From positions 6,951,501-7,015,500 of the forward strand of contig NC_060059.1 of NCBI RefSeq assembly GCF_020283565.1: a stretch of 64,000 nucleotides of DNA, written 5' to 3'. The notes under the pieces were generated by a model, which saw only the letters and a program-made list of their open reading frames with translations, did no database searches and was not told the DNA's origin. Positions within the stretch are counted from its first letter, which is position 1. Each line of letters begins with the position of its first letter. Origin of the DNA: Trifolium pratense. Lineage: Eukaryota; Streptophyta; Magnoliopsida; Fabales; Fabaceae. A program made the position numbers and the translations under genes. Positions 1 through 9,437 of the stretch are shown piece after piece.

Positions 1-1459
1 CATTAGTTGATCCTCGTACATACTATTATACTGCTAGTTTCAACAACTAATCTTATAGGTTAACACTTAAACAAGTACGCTTATAAGTCAACGTCTCATG
101 TCACCATAAGCAATTGATTGGGCTCCTGTTCTGGACTAGACTATTGAGCTGGACCAAACCCAATGGAAATTTGTTTTTTAGGCCCCCCATGTTACTCTCA
201 GGCACCCCTTCGTGACAATATTTCCCTTATAAAGGCATATTGAATTTACAATCCGAAATGTTCTAATTTCGTAACGTGCAATCAGAAATCCCCCATGGCT
301 TTGTATCTTGACTTGCTTAGCATTTGTTCGCATAAAAAACATGGATATGGATCTGTTCTTATTTGAGTTTTAGTACATCGTTTATGTACACACAACAACA
401 TTCCCAGAAATCAGGATTAATACATGAGTTTTGTCAAACAACAGCATCCTAAGAAATTTCACACATTCACTCAAGCATTTTGTCAAACACTTTGTGCACA
501 TTCATACAATTTGTCAAAACCCTATACCCTAAATTCAATTAAAAAAAAACAAATTGATTCATGGAAATCGAAACCCAATACATTCCCAGAAACAAAAGTT
601 GAAAACAGAAACAAACCCCAATTAATGAAAATGAGATGAGAGATTAAACATAAATCTTACTAAGTGTTTTCGGAGCTTAGGATCCGAATCTAAGGGTTTC
701 CGTGAGTTACATTCCGAACGAAGAAGATTCACGTGTTTCAAGCAAAACTTGTTCTTGTTGTTGTCCTAATTTCAGGAATCATCGGAACTTGGAAGCTTGG
801 AGGAATATCAGGAAACAAATGAAAACCAAATTCAGGAAGTTGGAAAGGAATTTAAGAAAGCATAATTGACAATTCTATATGTATTCCTGAAACAGAGCAT
901 ATCTTGTTTGCAGTTTGCTGGACTGGTTTTCCTTGGCCACAAATTTCTTCAACGTTGGGCATATCACATGATTAATCAAAGAAAAGAAATGCAGAATTTT
1001 TTTTCCCCACCCCAACAATTGTACCGTTACCCCTACAAACCACTTGATATTCCAATTTTAACCCATTTAATTTTCACCCCAACATTTATAACTTGTCTTG
1101 CGGTTTGTTCCTTCAAAACAAAAAATAAGTTTCTGATTTTTTATTATTATTTTTAATCACCAAATTGAAAAGGAAATGTCTTGCATCTTCTTCGTTCACA
1201 AACCACCACCATATTCAACCACCACCAACAGGAAAACAAAATCAAAGGCAGAAGAATAGAAACACGGAAAAACAAAGAAATAGAAACAGAACAAACAAAA
1301 TCAAATTGAAGAAAAAGCGTGTGTTGTTCAGTGTGTTTTCAATTCAAGATCCAATTCTTCTCTGGTAAAAGCTAAAACATTCCCGTCATGTCTTGTAAAA
1401 TCCAAATCAAGGGCTTCATCTTCTCTAATATGATTAAAAACATAATCCAAGTAAAAACA
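1..1459. other. No gene recognised
   Basis: AT-rich sequence with short open frames that lack codon structure or recognisable domains. I see no gene, RNA or defined transposon end here. Confidence 0.6.
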
Positions 1460-1468
1460 ATTATGCAA

Positions 1469-1723
1469 GATGTTTTCTCTTCCCCCCTCCCATGAATCTT
1501 TTATACCCCCAATATTCCAATTTTGCCCTTGCAAAAAAATTCGGTTCGCAGAAACCGAATTTTTTCTAGTGCAAATTCAGAGTAAATTTCGGTTTTTAGA
1601 AACCGAAATTTGTTTTCAAGGCAAAAAAAACCTTCGATTTCTACGAACCGAAGTTTTTTCAAGGGCAAAATTGGAAATTCAGGAGGGATAAAAGATTCAT
1701 GGGGGGTGGGGAGAGAAAACATC
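1469..1723. mobile_element. MULE-type MITE of the CGGTT-palindrome family, copy 1
   Basis: A 255-bp element with terminal inverted repeats beginning GATGTTTTCTCT and ending AGAGAAAACATC. It is flanked by a perfect 9-bp target-site duplication, attatgcaa, at 1460-1468 and 1724-1732. Inside are three short palindromes of the form TTCGGTT...AACCGAA. The 9-bp duplication is typical of Mutator-like elements. There is no coding capacity. A reverse-orientation copy lies at 54723-54976 and a larger relative at 30019-30460. Confidence 0.9.
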
Positions 1724-1732
1724 ATTATGCAA

Positions 1733-2427
1733 ACCAAATTAAAAAATTAAAGTATGAAAAACACCACCAAGAAGATCCTTAAATCATGAGACCCATTTTT
1801 CCCCTTGATATGTGTTGAGAAAGAGATGGTGGGATTGGCCGATTGGGGTTATGGAGGATACAAAGATGGTGGTTGCAAAGCTAAGGAAGAAATGGGGTGA
1901 TGGTGGCTGTAGTGGGTAGCCAAGACGATGAGAAGAAGCTAATTTACTGGAAAACTTACCACAAGTTTGCCGGTATAGAACAAATCCAAATTTAATACAA
2001 ACCGGAACACTTTACAAAGTGTTACGGTAAATACGATTCCAAATTTTTTTCACACCAGAACACTTTTGAAAAAGTGTTCCGGTAAAATTAACATACCGGA
2101 AGAGAAAAAGCTAACCGGAACAGTGTTTGGAAGGGGTACAGTAAAAAATAAAAAAAATATACTAGAGTAAGATAAGGGTATAATATGAATATTTTAAAAT
2201 ATGTTGGGGTAAAGAGATAAATGTAGGGATAGGAAAAAAAATTCAGAAATGCAACATGTTATAATCCATGATTTCGGTTCCTACAATAGGAAAAAAAAAA
2301 ATTGAATTCGGGTTGTAGAACCCAAACTGAACTGGACCTAAATTTAGGGGTATTTTGGGGGGTTCTGGAACAACTAGGAGGCCTAAAAAGCAATTTTCAA
2401 CCCAATGTCACATCCATGACCCCCTTT

Positions 2428-2429
<2 letters not shown>
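1733..2429. other. Gene-free spacer with CCGGAACACTT modules
   Basis: No gene seen. Between about 1965 and 2140 a short module (ACCGGAACACTTT and its reverse complement AAAGTGTTCCGGT) recurs with variation, able to form several small hairpins. A related cluster lies at 58395-58612. No terminal repeats or target-site duplication were found around it. Confidence 0.5.

Positions 2430-2500
<71 letters not shown>
2430..2500. repeat. (AT)n microsatellite
   Basis: About 70 bp of uninterrupted alternating AT. Confidence 0.95.
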
Positions 2501-2503
<3 letters not shown>

Positions 2504-2641
2504 CCCCGCCGATCAACTCCAATGCTCGAATTCCAACCTTCGGCTTGGAGCATTCTTCCACTAATCCACCACTGTGAGTTCTCTTTTATCTTTTAGATTT
2601 AAAGTAGATTTGAATTTGGGTTTTAGAAATTTTAAATTTAA

Positions 2642-3294
2642 GGCTTAAATGCAATTTTACCCCATCTGTTTTTGAAAAATGCGGAATTTTACCCCTTATT
2701 TTAAAATGCGGAATTTTACCCCCCTATTTTATAATTTGTTGGATTTTGCCCCCACCAAAATTCTGCACAAAATCTGCTTCTGAGCCTCAAGTTCAAAGCT
2801 TCACACAAAACTCAATTTGGATTAATAATTCACCAAACTGATACTGAAACGACCGCAATCGAGTTAGTTTTCCACATAATGAAACTTCACTAAATTTGGA
2901 GTTACAGAGAGAGATTTATTCCGATTTTAGTGAAGGTATGTTCAAATTAATTATTGTATGAAACTACTACTGGTATTTTCGTCATGCCTCTCACCCTGTA
3001 GCTCATTTTTTAATACTATTTACATGTATGGAAAGCTAACGAAATTACCCTTGTTGGCATTTCAATTTCGTCGAATTTGGAGTTACGATGCGTTCGGTAG
3101 ACGATATTGAATTTGAAGGTCACAAGTAGATTTCTACAGAATTAGTAATTGGACAAACCTTTACTAAAACGGTAATTAATCTCTCTATAACTCCAAATTT
3201 AGTGGAGTTTGATTCTGTGGAAAGCTAACTCGATTACGGTCGTTTTGGTATCATTTTTGTGAATTATTGATCCAAATTGAGTTTTGTGAATTCA
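2642..3294. mobile_element. Truncated MULE-like element with inverted arms
   Basis: The left end, GGCTTAAATGCAATTTTACCCC-like, resembles the terminus of the complete element at 12853-13562. Internally, about 2801-2940 and 3155-3294 are imperfect reverse complements of each other; both arms carry an ACTCAATTTGGAT motif. No matching right terminus or target-site duplication was found, so it is called truncated or rearranged. Confidence 0.55.
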
Positions 3295-4139
3295 AAAATC
3301 ATAATCACTCAACTGACTGGTAAATTCAAAAACCACAATTTATTCAAATTAACTCTAAATTAAATAGTAAACTAATAAAAATAAATTAAAAGTAACTAAA
3401 AAGACTCTAAAAACTACTTTTGACGAGACGTCGTCACTGTTTCCAACCCATGTTAATCGGCGAGTTACTTTTTGAGGCCTCTTAAGATCATTATGACTAA
3501 TCGGAAGGGATCCAACCCATTTTTCTTTTTACCTCAAAATGGGTAGGAGGAGAAGGAGGATGAGGTGGTGGTTCAGTAGGAGGAGGAGGAGGAGGAAGAA
3601 GTGGTGGTTCATGCGGATTCGTCCACCTTAAGTTTGTGGTTGGGGAGGGTGTTATAAAGTGGTTTATAACCCCCCCTCCAACAAGTTTGATCATTATGAT
3701 TAATCGATTTTTCATTTTGTATTTCTTTCAACTAATAAGTATGTAAGGAATCACAATGTAATAATATTATGTTTTGTTTTATAATGAAAATTTATCACTA
3801 TTCTATTGATGTCTTTGCTACATTTATAATTATGTTATTTTGTTCATTTTTCTGTCAAATGTAAATCCGCTACCTAAGTCGCGGAGGGCAAAACGTAATA
3901 GGGTGTCATGGTAGGTGTGCACCCTCAACCTGTGAAACAAATACACTTCCGTTACGTATGTTGCGGACAATATTCCATGACTTAAGTCGCGGACAGGAGT
4001 ACTCTGGTAATTTCGTAGGGCACGCCCCATAATTGGTAGGACGACAACAGTAATTCGAAAGATGATTTGTACATCTTGTACCATATGACTTTTATTTTTT
4101 ACTATATTATATATTTACATAAATGTATTATTATAAAAA
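3295..4139. other. Gene-free spacer
   Basis: No gene recognised. It contains a purine-rich tract (about 3545-3605) that reads as a proline-rich frame on the minus strand but shows no other protein-like feature. A short repeated phrase (taagtcgcgga) occurs at about 3877 and 3982. Confidence 0.5.
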
Positions 4140-4141
4140 TA

Positions 4142-4436
4142 CTCCCTCCGGTCCTTTTTATAAGGAACACTTAGGGCAAAAAATTTGGTCCTTTTTATAA
4201 GAAACTTTGACCAATTTTCAAATGTTTTAAATGTTCAATTTCACTTATGCCCTTATTTATTATGAGAGAGAATTTAAAAATAAGTAAATTAATTGAATAA
4301 AGAGTAATTAAATAAGGGTATATATGGAATAAATTCAAATTTATAAAAGTATTAAATGAAAATAATTATGTTAAATGTGATTCCTTGGTCTGTGTGATTT
4401 TTTCAAATTGTTCCTTATAAAAAGGATCGGAGGGAG
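4142..4436. mobile_element. Stowaway-type MITE
   Basis: A 295-bp non-coding element with terminal inverted repeats CTCCCTCCGGTCC / GGATCGGAGGGAG, flanked by TA on both sides (4140-4141 and 4437-4438). This is the signature of Tc1/mariner-derived Stowaway MITEs. Confidence 0.9.
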
Positions 4437-4516
4437 TAGTTACCTTCAACTATTTTAACATTAATTAATTGTTATCACATAGAAAAGAAAATATAGTCAT
4501 CAAAATCTTAGAAGCC

Positions 4517-4583
4517 TTTTTTTTTTCACCACTAATTTAATCTGTTTCGAAAATCAGTTCTGACATCAAGTGATTTCAAAAAA
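4517..4583 (-). repeat. SINE 3' fragment
   Basis: The reverse complement matches the tail of the SINE family at 8189-8340 (acttgatgtcagaactga then a poly-A-like end). Only the tail is present; the promoter-bearing head is missing. Confidence 0.55.
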
Positions 4584-4613
4584 AATATATATATATATAC
4601 CGGAAATCACACA

Positions 4614-5046
4614 TGTATGCGAGAAATTCCAAACCCATTTTTCCCATTCCACGCGTATGGGAGAAATTCCAAACTCATTTTCCAATTGGCTTGTTGTTTT
4701 GTTCCATTAATTCAAAAACATCTTTTTTCTTCATAAAAGACAAAATCTTATCTTTGTTTGCGAATATAATTTGAGCATTAAATAGATGGACGATAAAATT
4801 AGCCTACCGCTAAGTATTGAGTATTCACGAACAACCACATATTGTGGAAAATGATAATGTGAAAAATGCTAATGACATTCTCAGAGCAAGCTAATAAATA
4901 AAATTTATTAAAACAAAAGAATGCTGGAAATTACACGTTTAAGATATAGAAAGAAGAATGAAACAAAAATCATTTTATATTTTATGACGAGAAAAAAAAC
5001 TCATTTCTTGAAACAATATTCTTTATATATATATATATATATATAG
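4614..5046 (+). repeat. RLP upstream repeat, copy A
   Basis: About 430 bp that recurs as copy B (8044-8520) and copy C (8521-9092). Shared phrases include gcgagaaattccaaaccca and ggacgataaaattagccta. Copy A lacks the SINE insertions seen in B and C. It is followed by a fold-back element and a Helitron, after which homology to the RLP1 upstream flank resumes at 7800. Confidence 0.75.
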
Positions 5047-5052
5047 GGAGGG

Positions 5053-5435
5053 ATCAAATTATACTGGTGTAACATTTGAGTAATGTTACACCGCTCAATA
5101 ACGCTTTAACGAAAACAAATTTTACAAAATTCACCGTTGGATTGAAAGCTTATATCGTATAGATCATCTATGTTGAATTGTATAAAAATCTAAAATCATT
5201 TGATATGTTTTTGAGATAGATCAAGATTAACAATATTCAATAAAAACGCATAAACCATTAATCTTCATCGGTCTCAATAACATATCAAACGATTTTAGAT
5301 TTTTGTAAAATTCAACATGGATGATCTATACGATATAAGCTTTCAATCCAACGGTGGATTTTGTAAAATTTGTATTCGTTAAAACGTTATTGAGTGGTGT
5401 AACATTACTCAAATGTTACACTAGTGTAATTTGAT
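5053..5435. mobile_element. Fold-back (long inverted repeat) element
   Basis: A 383-bp near-perfect palindrome. The left half from ATCAAATTATACTGGTGTAA is mirrored by the right half ending TTACACTAGTGTAATTTGAT. The arms span almost the whole element, with a central loop near 5225-5260. It sits inside a (TA)n tract, so the target duplication cannot be resolved. No coding capacity. A transcript through it would form a long hairpin. Confidence 0.8.
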
Positions 5436-5622
5436 ATATATATATATATATATATATTTTATATTATAAGCTTGTATACACAAGCAAACACTAAACCCTA
5501 ATTTGTTTTTTCTGTTTTCCTTCCATGTTATCTTGCAATTTTTATTAAAAAAAAAAAAATACAATATGTTTTCCCTCCATTTTATCTTGCAATTTTTATT
5601 AAAAAAAATACAATACAATTTT

Positions 5623-5698
5623 GTCTTGACTAGGATTCGAACCAGCAACCCTTCAATGCAAGGCAATATTTCCAACCACTATGGCAAATATACCAATT
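5623..5698 (-). repeat. tRNA-derived SINE-like segment in Helitron 1
   Basis: On the minus strand this reads like a tRNA-derived Pol III head: an A-box-like tagtggttggaaat followed by a B-box-like ggttcgaatcc. The same segment sits at the same relative place in the other two Helitron copies (26702-26775, 31735-31810), so it was present in their common ancestor. Confidence 0.5.
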
Positions 5699-6029
5699 GT
5701 GATTAAAAGTATGTGCAATAATTTATAAGCACCATCAATTTAAAAGTATATCATATCAAAATTATTGTTGACTATATTATTCATCACGAAATATTTTTAT
5801 GTCTTTCCTGATCAATGATTTTTTTATACCGGATCATAAATTTAAAGAATAATTATCATGTGAGATTTGGAAAGTTATTATCACGTGTGATTTGGAAAGT
5901 TATTATCGAACTCAATTCTGCTAAATCAATTTTTTTTGCAATACAACCAAACACAACCATAGTCATGTCACTAATCACATTCATTATTTTGATTTTAACA
6001 TTGCAGATTTAATATTAACAGATGATCAA

Positions 6030-7632
6030 TTGATACAATACGCACTAGCAGATATTGAGATGATGTTACGTAGTTGTGGGAAGAGTTTAAAAAATTATCC
6101 TCCAATGCCTAGAGCAGACACATCATTAGTTCCTGATATACAAAATAGTTTAATACACGACGAATTGAATTATAACAGACAATCATTAGCTGAGGAACAT
6201 GTTAGATTGATCTCAACTATGACTTCAGAGCAACGTAAAGTATATGACACAATCATGACAAGAGTTAACGAAAACAAACCCGGTGTGTTTTTTTTTTAAG
6301 GTTATGGCGGTACAGGGAAAACATTTATCTGGAGGGTCATGTCAGCCGCATTACGCTCAAAAGGTGAGATAGTTTTAACAGTTGCCTCAAGTGGGATCGC
6401 TGCATTTCTTATACCTGGCGGTAGAATAGCATATTCAAGGTTTTGTATTCCTCTAAATGCTGACGAGTTTTCAACATGTATCATAGTTCCTAAAAGCTCT
6501 TTGACGCTATTAATACAAAAATCAAAGCTCATTATATGGGATGAAGCACCAATGATGCACAAACACTGTTTTGAAGTTGTTGATCAAACTTTAAAATATA
6601 TTCTCAAGTTTGTTGATGAAAAAAATAAACACATTCCATTCGGTGGAAAAGTTGTTATTTTTGGTAGAGATTTAGTAATACTCAAAGGTACAAGGTCAAA
6701 AGTTGTTCATGCTACTATCAATTCTTCGGTTATTTGGAATTTTTGTGAGGTTTTAACATTTAGTAAAAACATGAGGCTTCTCGATGGTGCTTCGAGTGCA
6801 GACGTTGAACAAAGAAGATTGTTTTCTGAATGGGTTTTGGGTGTTGGCGATGGAGAAATTGGAGATGACAACGACGATGATTTAAAACTTGCCATTCCAT
6901 CAGATTTATTGATTCCAAATTCAGGTAATCCTTGCTTCTATCGTTAAAAGCACTTATCCCCAATTTTTACAAAACATGAACGAAATAACATATTTCCAAA
7001 ATAGAGCTATACTAGCTCCTAAAAATTCAATAGTCGACACAATAAATGATTATATGTTGGATTTAATTCCTGGTGAAGAAAAAATATATTTGAGTTGTGA
7101 TACTCCACTCACACAAAATGTAGACGGTCAAACAGTGGATGATGTTCATACTCGCGAATTTTTGAACACGATTTCTACGTCGGGACTTCCAAATCTCAAG
7201 TTGAGACTTAAAGTTGGAGTTTCAGTTATGCTATTAAGGAATTTGAATAAAAAATTAGGATTATGCAATGGAACGAAACTTATTATTACGAGATTGGGAA
7301 AACACGCTCTTGAAAGAAATTTTTTTTTCATGAAGTAATATTGGTGATCAGGTTTTCATACCTAGAAACATGAGAATTCTTTTTAAATTTCAATGGATAC
7401 AATTTCCTATAATGATTTCTTTTGCGATGACTATTAATAAGAGTCGGGGACAATCTTTAAAGCATGTTGGGATATATCTTCCGTCGCCAGTGTTTTGACA
7501 TGGTCAGTCGTATGTTGCAATTTCAAGAGTTACTTCTTGAAAAAGATTAAAAATATTGATCATCGATGACAACGGTGAAGATACGACTAAGAATTCGAAT
7601 GTGGTCTATAGGGAAGTCTTCCGTAATATAAC
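6030..7632 (+). pseudogene. Helitron PIF1-type helicase, broken copy
   Basis: Fragments of a superfamily 1 DNA helicase, the motor part of a plant Helitron transposase. Visible in order: an N-terminal stretch (QYALADIEMMLRSCGKSL), Walker A GYGGTGKTF near 6300, Walker B LIIWDEAPMM near 6528, a stretch matching FLNTISTSGLPNLKLRLKVG near 7160, and the C-terminal motif MTINKSRGQSLKHVG near 7430. It is dead. A stop sits just before Walker A at 6297, where the copy at 32428 has a Cys codon. The motif III region has lost residues. A 2-base loss near 6930 shifts frame, and further breaks lie near 7330-7500. The Rep domain is absent. Confidence 0.85.
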
Positions 7633-7768
7633 ATAATTTTCTTTATATAAATATTTATCCAAAATTATTGTTGAACTATCATTTAATGTTACTCAACTTT
7701 TTTCATATACCTTACATTATTGGAATTATCGTATCTTATTTAATCATTATATATCTTACAACTAATCA

Positions 7769-7799
7769 GACTCGTGCACCGCACGAGTCGATGTTCTAG
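7769..7799 (+). other. Helitron 1 3' terminal hairpin and CTAG end
   Basis: Stem GACTCGTGC / GCACGAGTC with loop ACC, six bases of spacer, then the terminal CTAG. The third stem pair is T-A here but C-G in the copy at 34204-34234, so the pairing is kept by a double change. Confidence 0.85.
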
Positions 7800-8043
7800 T
7801 ATATATACATCTTTGTATAACTCACACATAGATATCCCTCGTCCAAAAAAAAACCCGGAGTATATTAATGGGTTACTTTTATATTTTGTACAGAGCCTCC
7901 TAAAATCCCGAGACGCCCCTGCCCTTTATATTACTCTTCTTTTTAGTCCAAATGCCTTACTTGTCAGGATTCTCCACTGTGCCAAATTATGTGCATTGCG
8001 GTGGTCCACCGGATCAACATCAGATAGCTGACATTTCAGTATA
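7800..8043 (+). repeat. Continuation of RLP upstream flank after Helitron 1
   Basis: The first 65 bp (tataactcacacatagatat and the run ending cccggagtata) match 9290-9356, directly upstream of RLP1. Helitron 1 therefore landed in a duplicated RLP upstream flank. The rest is unique and no gene is seen. Confidence 0.65.
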
Positions 8044-8188
8044 CAATTGGAAAATTCCAAACCATTTTTCCCATTCCACACGTATGCGAGAAATCTCAAA
8101 CCCATTTTCCAACTGGCTTGTTGTTTCAGTCAATTAATACAAAAATCTCTTCTTCTTTTTTTTTCTTTATAAAAGACAAAATTTCATC

Positions 8189-8340
8189 AACCAATCGTTA
8201 TTTAGTTCAGTGGTGATTGACGCTGAATTTGATAGGAAGGACAACGCTTCGATCCCCCGCAACTACATTCAGAAGGGGGTTAAAATCACTTGATATCAGA
8301 ACTGACCCCAAACCAGATTAAACTAGTGATAAAAAAAAAA
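8189..8340 (+). repeat. tRNA-derived SINE, copy in unit B
   Basis: Head with an A-box-like ttcagtggtgattgacgctg and a B-box-like cttcgatccccc, conserved tail acttgatatcagaactga, and a terminal A run. Further copies: 8691-8850, 28319-28455 (minus), 48714-48816 and a tail at 4517-4583 (minus). Copies A and C lack it at this position. Confidence 0.75.
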
Positions 8341-8690
8341 CTCATCTTTATTTGTGAATATAATTTGAGCATTAAATGGATGGACGATAAAATTAGCCTA
8401 CCGCTAAGTATTGATAGTATTCACGAACAAGCAAATATTGTGGAAAATCCTAATGACATTGTCATCCAATGAAAAAGCAAATAAATGAAATTTATTAGTA
8501 AAACAAAAGAATGCGGGGAAATTACACACGTATGCGAGAAATTCCAAACCCATTTTCCAATTGGCTTGTTGTTTTGTTCCATTAATTCAAAAATCTCTTC
8601 TTTTTTCTTCATAAAAGACAATATCTTATCTTTGTTTGTAAATATAATTTGAGCATTAAATGGATGGACGATAAAATTAGTCTACTGCTA

Positions 8691-8850
8691 CCGATCTTTA
8701 GTTGGTTCAGTGGTGATTGGCGCTGAACTTGATAGGGAGGACCGCGATTCGATTCCCGCAACTACGATTGGGAGGAGGCTGGAATCACTTGATGCCAGAA
8801 CTGACCCTTGAACCAAATTCAACTGTTAGTGAAAGAAAAAAAATAATAAT
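8691..8850 (+). repeat. tRNA-derived SINE, copy in unit C
   Basis: Same family as 8189-8340, with B-box-like gattcgattcccgc. It is flanked by a 15-bp target-site duplication with two mismatches (8676-8690 attagtctactgcta; 8851-8865 attagcctaccgcta). The uninterrupted site is visible in copy A. Confidence 0.8.
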
Positions 8851-9092
8851 ATTAGCCTACCGCTAAGTTATTTAGTATTCACGAACAAGCAAATATTGTG
8901 GAAAATGATAATGTGGAAAATGCTAATGACATTGTCATCCAATGAGCAAGCAAATAAATGAAATTTATTAAAACAAAAGAATGTTGGAAATTACATGTGT
9001 AAGATATATAGAAAGCATAAACAAAAATCATTTATTTTTTATGACGAGAAAAAAAATTCATTTCTTGAAGCAATATTCTTTATATATGTTAT

Positions 9093-9277
9093 GGAAAATG
9101 CTAAACAGTGCCCCCAGGGCACTAGTTAAGCATGTTAAAATAGAAATTTTGTCTCGAAATGCGTGCATTCAATGCCTCAAAAGTATAAAAAGTTGTCTTT
9201 TCAATATAAATTTTATTTTTTATTTCCTTTTTAGGTATGCTTAACAAGTGCCCCGGGGGCACTATTTAGCATGACCC
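9093..9277. mobile_element. Short MULE-type MITE
   Basis: A 185-bp element with inverted termini containing ATGCTAAACAGTGCCCCC and its mirror GGGGGCACTATTTAGCAT. It is flanked by a perfect 9-bp duplication, atatgttat (9084-9092 and 9278-9286). Non-coding. Confidence 0.85.
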
Positions 9278-9437
9278 ATATGTTATTATATATACATGTT
9301 TGTATAACTCATACATAAATATCCCTCGTCCAAAAAAAAAAACCCGGAGTATATAGTATCCATTAGAACCTCAAACAAAAAAGAAAAGAAATAGTATCCA
9401 TCAGCTATAATCTCAATTTTATTTTGGTGGTAAAATT

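Larger units (their letters stand above)
5452..7799 (+). mobile_element. Helitron 1 (degenerate)
   Basis: A Helitron-like element of about 2.35 kb. Its 3' end has a 9-bp hairpin stem at 7769-7789 followed by CTAG at 7796-7799 and then T, matching the CTRR/T rule. The 5' end falls in an AT tract and is approximate; the expected TC start seen in the copy at 31625 is not preserved. It carries a tRNA-like segment near its 5' end and a broken PIF1-type helicase. No Rep/HUH nuclease region was seen, so it could not move by itself. Confidence 0.75.
8044..9092 (+). repeat. RLP upstream repeat, tandem copies B and C
   Basis: Two tandem copies (about 8044-8520 and 8521-9092) of the unit also present at 4614-5046. 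Each contains an independent SINE insertion at a different point. Copy C ends at gcaatattctttatatatgt, where a MULE-type MITE has inserted. Confidence 0.75.

Noticed and set aside
3497..3715. Proline-rich small protein on the minus strand
   Set aside because: It arises from a simple GGA/GGT tract and shows no signal peptide, domain or gene context.
5623..5698. A functional tRNA gene on the minus strand
   Set aside because: It has box-like words but no clear full cloverleaf or acceptor stem, and it is repeated inside Helitrons.
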